A stretch of DNA of 64,000 bases from Thermococcus indicus (GTDB lineage: Archaea > Methanobacteriota_B > Thermococci > Thermococcales > Thermococcaceae). The translations under genes were made by a program, and so were the position numbers. Shown here in pieces: positions 61,424-64,000 of the stretch. Location: contig NZ_CP040846.1 of assembly GCF_006274605.1 (NCBI RefSeq), positions 558,001 to 622,000 of the forward strand, given 5' to 3'. The notes beneath the pieces are model-generated. The model made no database searches. It was not told the origin of the DNA and saw only the letters and a list, made by a program, of their open reading frames with translations. Numbering within the stretch: the first letter of the stretch is position 1; each line of letters opens with the position of its first letter.

Positions 61424-61503
61424 AGTTATATTTATAACTATTGAAAGTGTTATAACTCTGAGGAATATTTAATACTCTAAAATATGTCGAAAAATATATA
61501 AAA
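61424..61503 (+). promoter_or_regulatory. Methionine operon promoter with two palindromes
   Basis: Upstream of the TATA box (AATATATAAAAG, 61494-61505) lie AGTTATA-TT-TATAACT at 61424-61439 and GTTATAAC at 61449-61456 (extended AGTGTTATAACTCT). Their centres are 21 bases apart, two helix turns, on one face of DNA. Both share TTATAACT. They look like paired operator sites for a dimeric regulator. Confidence 0.55.
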
Positions 61504-61532
61504 GCTCTCGCCCGAACATGCCCGGTGGTTCG

Positions 61533-62642
61533 ATGAGACCTCTTCACAAGCCAATCTACCTTACTGTGGCGTTTGAGCAGGTGGGCGAACCTGGGAAGTC
61601 GGACAGGGGCTTTGACCTCAAGTACAGCAGGGAGGAGAATCCCACCGTCAGGGAGCTCGAAAGGAAGCTGAGGGGGCTCGAAGGCGGAAAGGAGACTCTG
61701 GCCTTCAACAGTGGCATGGCGGCGATAAGCTGCACCTACCTCTCCCTCCTTTCTAAGGGAAGCGAGGTTGTCCTGCCCATGGAATCCTACGGAACGACGG
61801 TTCAGCTGGCCGAGGAGCTGGGGAAGTTTGGGGTTCGCGTTAAGCTCGCCTATCCGAGCGCCGAAGCCATAGCTGAGGCCATCTCCGACGGGACATCGCT
61901 CGTGCTCGTTGAGACCGTGACGAACCCTACTCTGAAGGTCATAGATGTCTCCGAGGTCGCCAAAAGGGCCAGAGAGGTTGGGGCAACCCTGGTCGTGGAT
62001 AACACCTTCTCGCCCCTCGTCTTCAGACCGTTCAGGGCCGGTGCCGACCTGGTGGTTCACAGCCTCACAAAGTACGTAGCGGGCCACAACGACGTCCTCG
62101 GCGGGGCAATCGTTTCGGGAAGCCCCGACATCGGGGAGCTCTGGCACTGGCGGAGGAGGCTCGGCTCCATAATCCAGCCGGTTGAGGCCTGGCTCACCCT
62201 CAGGGGGATGAAGACCCTTGAACTTCGCTTCGAGAGGCAGAGCAGGAACGCACTTGCCGTAGCTGAGTTCCTGAGGGAGCACCCGAAGGTCGTAGAAGTC
62301 CACTACCCGGGTCTCAAGGACGACCCGCACCACGAAACCGCGGAGAGGCTCTTCGAGAGGCCACTGTTCGGAGGGGTCGTGAGCTTTGAGCTCTCCGGAA
62401 AAGCTGAGGCGGAGGCCTTTCTGCGCTCGCTGAGGAGGGTTTTCCCCTCTCCGTCCCTCGGGGGAGTTGAGAGCATAGCCTCTTACCCGACTAAGAGCGC
62501 CGCCAAGACGATGCCGCCCGAGAGGAGGAAGCTCCTCGGAATCACCGAGGGTCTGATACGCCTTTCCTTGGGAGTTGAGGACGCTGATGAGCTGATTGAG
62601 GACATTGACAGGGCTTTGGGGGGTGGTGGGGCTCAGGCTTAG
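61533..62642 (+). CDS. Cystathionine gamma-synthase/lyase-family PLP enzyme
   Basis: This 369-residue member of the Cys/Met metabolism PLP family has DLKYSREENPTVRELERKL, NSGMAAISCTYLSLL, ESYGTTVQLAEELGKFG, VVDNTFSPLVFRPF and the PLP lysine in VVHSLTKYVAGHNDVLGG. It ends GLIRLSLGVEDADELIEDID. Family members act as synthase, beta- or gamma-lyase. Neighbours (MTHFR-like, MetE-like) point to methionine synthesis or recycling. The TATA at 61494 makes the ATG at 61518 unlikely. GGTGGTTCG supports ATG 61533. Confidence 0.88.
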   Translation: MRPLHKPIYLTVAFEQVGEPGKSDRGFDLKYSREENPTVRELERKLRGLEGGKETLAFNSGMAAISCTYLSLLSKGSEVVLPMESYGTTVQLAEELGKFGVRVKLAYPSAEAIAEAISDGTSLVLVETVTNPTLKVIDVSEVAKRAREVGATLVVDNTFSPLVFRPFRAGADLVVHSLTKYVAGHNDVLGGAIVSGSPDIGELWHWRRRLGSIIQPVEAWLTLRGMKTLELRFERQSRNALAVAEFLREHPKVVEVHYPGLKDDPHHETAERLFERPLFGGVVSFELSGKAEAEAFLRSLRRVFPSPSLGGVESIASYPTKSAAKTMPPERRKLLGITEGLIRLSLGVEDADELIEDIDRALGGGGAQA

Positions 62643-63654
62643 CTCTTGCCCAAAGGGAATGCTGAACGGCCCCTGCGGCGGGGCGCTTGGAGAGAGGTGC
62701 GAGGTGGACGGGAGGATGTGCCCATTGCTCAGGAGACTTGAGGTTGAGGAGGCACCTTTCGAGGAGCACCCAGTGCTGAGGGAGATGGAGAAGCTCGTTG
62801 AGGGTGACACCAGGCCCAGGGACTCGGCCTTCTGGAGGGGCCTTGAGCTCGGAAGGGCCCTAACGCTGGAGTTCCCCATCTCGGCGGTGAGGACCTGGGA
62901 GGACGTCCACCTCGTGGTCGGCTCGGTGAGGGACGTTGATTTGCTGACCGTCCCGGATAATCCCCTTGGCTACCCCCACTTCGAGCCGACCGCCATGGCC
63001 CTCTATCTCAAGTCCCTCGGAAGGCCCGTCTGCCCCCACCTCACCGGCAAGGACAGAAACCTGACGGCCGTTGCGTCGGAGCTGAGAACGGCGCTTCTCT
63101 TCGGCTTCGAGGCGGTTCTGATGACTACCGGTGACTGGCCGGGCCTGAGCCTTCCGTCGAGGCCCGTCTTCGACCTCGACTCGGCGAACCTCATAAGGCT
63201 CGCGAGGCTCGTGTTCGCTGGAATCCTGCCCACGGGGGAGAGGTTTGAGGCCGACGAGAGGCCCCGCGTCCTCGGGACGATAAACCCCCACTACAGGCCG
63301 GCCCTTGAGGCCAAGCGCGTTTTGAGGAAGCTCGTGGCCGGGGCGGAGGCCCTTGTGACCCAGGTGGTCGCCTCGAAGGAGAGCCTCTCCAGGCTTAAGG
63401 AGGTCCTCCGCTCCGCCGGGGGAGACGTCCCCGTACTCGTCTCCCTCCTCCACCCGCTGACCGAGGAGCTCAGGCCGGCCCTCGAAAGGATGGGCATTCC
63501 TGCGGGAGATGAAGGCTTCGAGGAGCTCCTTGAGGAGGTGAAGACCCTGGACTTCGTTTCGGGAATCAACCTGATTGTCTTCTCCCGGAGCCTGGAGGGG
63601 TGGCTTTCCCTCGCCACTGATGCCGTAAAAACGACGAAGGAGGTGTTTGAATGA
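62626..63654 (+). CDS. MTHFR-like protein with MetV-type N-terminal cysteine segment
   Basis: This ~342-residue protein begins with LSSCPKGMLNGPCGG and further cysteines (ERCEVDGRMCPLL), the pattern of the MetV zinc/iron protein that accompanies some bacterial methylene-tetrahydrofolate reductases. The rest is MetF-like: TVPDNPLGYPHFEPTAMALY, PVCPHLTGKDRN, VLMTTGDWPG and the C-terminal LVTQVVASKESLSRLKEVLR. It would supply methyl groups to homocysteine. GTG 62626 is my choice; GTG 62623 is possible. It overlaps the preceding gene by 17 bases. Confidence 0.78.
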   Translation: MGLRLSSCPKGMLNGPCGGALGERCEVDGRMCPLLRRLEVEEAPFEEHPVLREMEKLVEGDTRPRDSAFWRGLELGRALTLEFPISAVRTWEDVHLVVGSVRDVDLLTVPDNPLGYPHFEPTAMALYLKSLGRPVCPHLTGKDRNLTAVASELRTALLFGFEAVLMTTGDWPGLSLPSRPVFDLDSANLIRLARLVFAGILPTGERFEADERPRVLGTINPHYRPALEAKRVLRKLVAGAEALVTQVVASKESLSRLKEVLRSAGGDVPVLVSLLHPLTEELRPALERMGIPAGDEGFEELLEEVKTLDFVSGINLIVFSRSLEGWLSLATDAVKTTKEVFE

Positions 63655-64000
63655 TAGTTCCTGCTTTGATTGGAAGCCTTCCGCGGCCTGTTTCGCTGGC
63701 AAAAAAGATTGAGCTCTACTCGATAGGGAGACTCGACGAGGAGAAGCTTGAGAAGGCCTACAGGGAGCACACGAGGAGGGCATTTGAGAGGCTGAGGAAG
63801 GCCAAGATAGGGGTGATAACCGACGGCCTCTACCGCTGGGACGACATCTTCAACCCGCTGATAAGGTTCATAGACGGCGTAGAAGTAAACGGGCTCTTCA
63901 AGTTCTACGAGAACAACTTCTTCTACCGCTCCCCGGTCGTGAGGGGCGAGCTCTCGCTGAGGGAGAACCCGATTCCAGAGTGGCTCAACATAGCCCTCGA
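63651..64000 (+). CDS. MetE-like methionine synthase protein, N-terminal part
   Basis: From ATG 63651, overlapping the previous stop, the frame stays open to the window edge (116 codons). It starts MIVPALIGSLPRPVSLAKKI and continues LEKAYREHTRRAFERLRKAK and VITDGLYRWDDIFNPLIRFI, like the first part of archaeal cobalamin-independent methionine synthase relatives. The catalytic zinc site lies beyond the window, so function is inferred from family and operon. Confidence 0.75.
   Translation, partial: MIVPALIGSLPRPVSLAKKIELYSIGRLDEEKLEKAYREHTRRAFERLRKAKIGVITDGLYRWDDIFNPLIRFIDGVEVNGLFKFYENNFFYRSPVVRGELSLRENPIPEWLNIAL

Noticed and set aside
61449-61456. A SurR site before the methionine operon
   Set aside because: GTTATAAC has two, not three, bases between GTT and AAC, and no further GTT at the right spacing.
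1-64000. CRISPR arrays, rRNA genes, 7S RNA or RNase P RNA
   Set aside because: No regularly spaced repeats of 25-40 bases were seen, and no stretch resembled these RNAs. The DUF54/Rpp30 and SRP54 protein genes do not bring their RNA partners into the window.

Overview
This window is a stretch of chromosome from a hyperthermophilic archaeon of the order Thermococcales (Thermococcus or a close relative). The evidence is archaeal and eukaryotic-type ribosomal proteins (eL14, eL15, eL18, eL34, eL40), archaeal RNA polymerase subunits Rpo3, Rpo6 and Rpo10, Cbf5, an RNase P Rpp30 subunit, a tungsten aldehyde oxidoreductase, a mevalonate pathway ending in isopentenyl phosphate kinase, TATA promoters, GGTGA-type ribosome binding sites, and tRNA genes that encode CCA. 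Several proteins closely match remembered Pyrococcus furiosus or T. kodakarensis sequences. The species cannot be named from the sequence alone.

Layout. 1-5655 is the end of the spc-type ribosomal operon (uL18, uS5, uL30, uL15, SecY, adenylate kinase, an Oxa1/EMC3-like insertase, eL34, CMP kinase, eL14). 5732-9563 holds an SDR enzyme, a HicBA pair, Cbf5, a frameshifted membrane-protein gene, a methyltransferase and tRNA-Ser. 9603-15762 is the alpha-type cluster (uS13, uS4, uS11, Rpo3, tRNA-Leu, eL18, uL13, uS9, Rpo10, tRNA-Pro, Rpo6, an enolase-like protein, uS2, tRNA-Leu, eL40). 15860-22381 holds PadR, FUN14, a flippase, tRNAs, Lrp-type regulators, a GfcR-like regulator and SRP54. 22440-24501 is a DUF89 gene broken by a TnpB element.

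24576-31329 carries two helical-repeat proteins near two nucleoside phosphorylases, together with a CoA-disulfide reductase and two tRNAs. 31394-36711 holds a threonine synthase-like protein, a MEMO protein, two tandem HEPN/MNT toxin modules, mevalonate kinase and isopentenyl phosphate kinase. 37503-41631 is a four-gene tungsten oxidoreductase operon. 41769-46285 resumes isoprenoid synthesis (IDI-2, GGPP synthase), with RNase J and an AT-rich decayed patch between them. 46378-55730 holds an MFS transporter, an AT-rich PLD-like nuclease, LeuRS, a large repeat-containing NYN-type nuclease and a prolidase. 55858-64000 holds eL15, three surface proteins, VapBC, DUF54, Rpp30 and the start of a methionine operon.

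The window is mostly translation, secretion and RNA metabolism. Isoprenoid and lipid synthesis, nucleoside salvage and aldehyde oxidation are interleaved with it. Accessory DNA sits at the joints: four toxin-antitoxin modules, one IS200/IS605-type TnpB element, and AT-rich islands near 43 kb and 48 kb. The least explained items are the NYN protein with a long internal duplication, the PLD/zinc protein, the direct repeat around the first HEPN/MNT cassette, and structured leaders before eL15 and RNase J. Three genes look damaged (7930-8624, 39141-39696, and the DUF89 gene).
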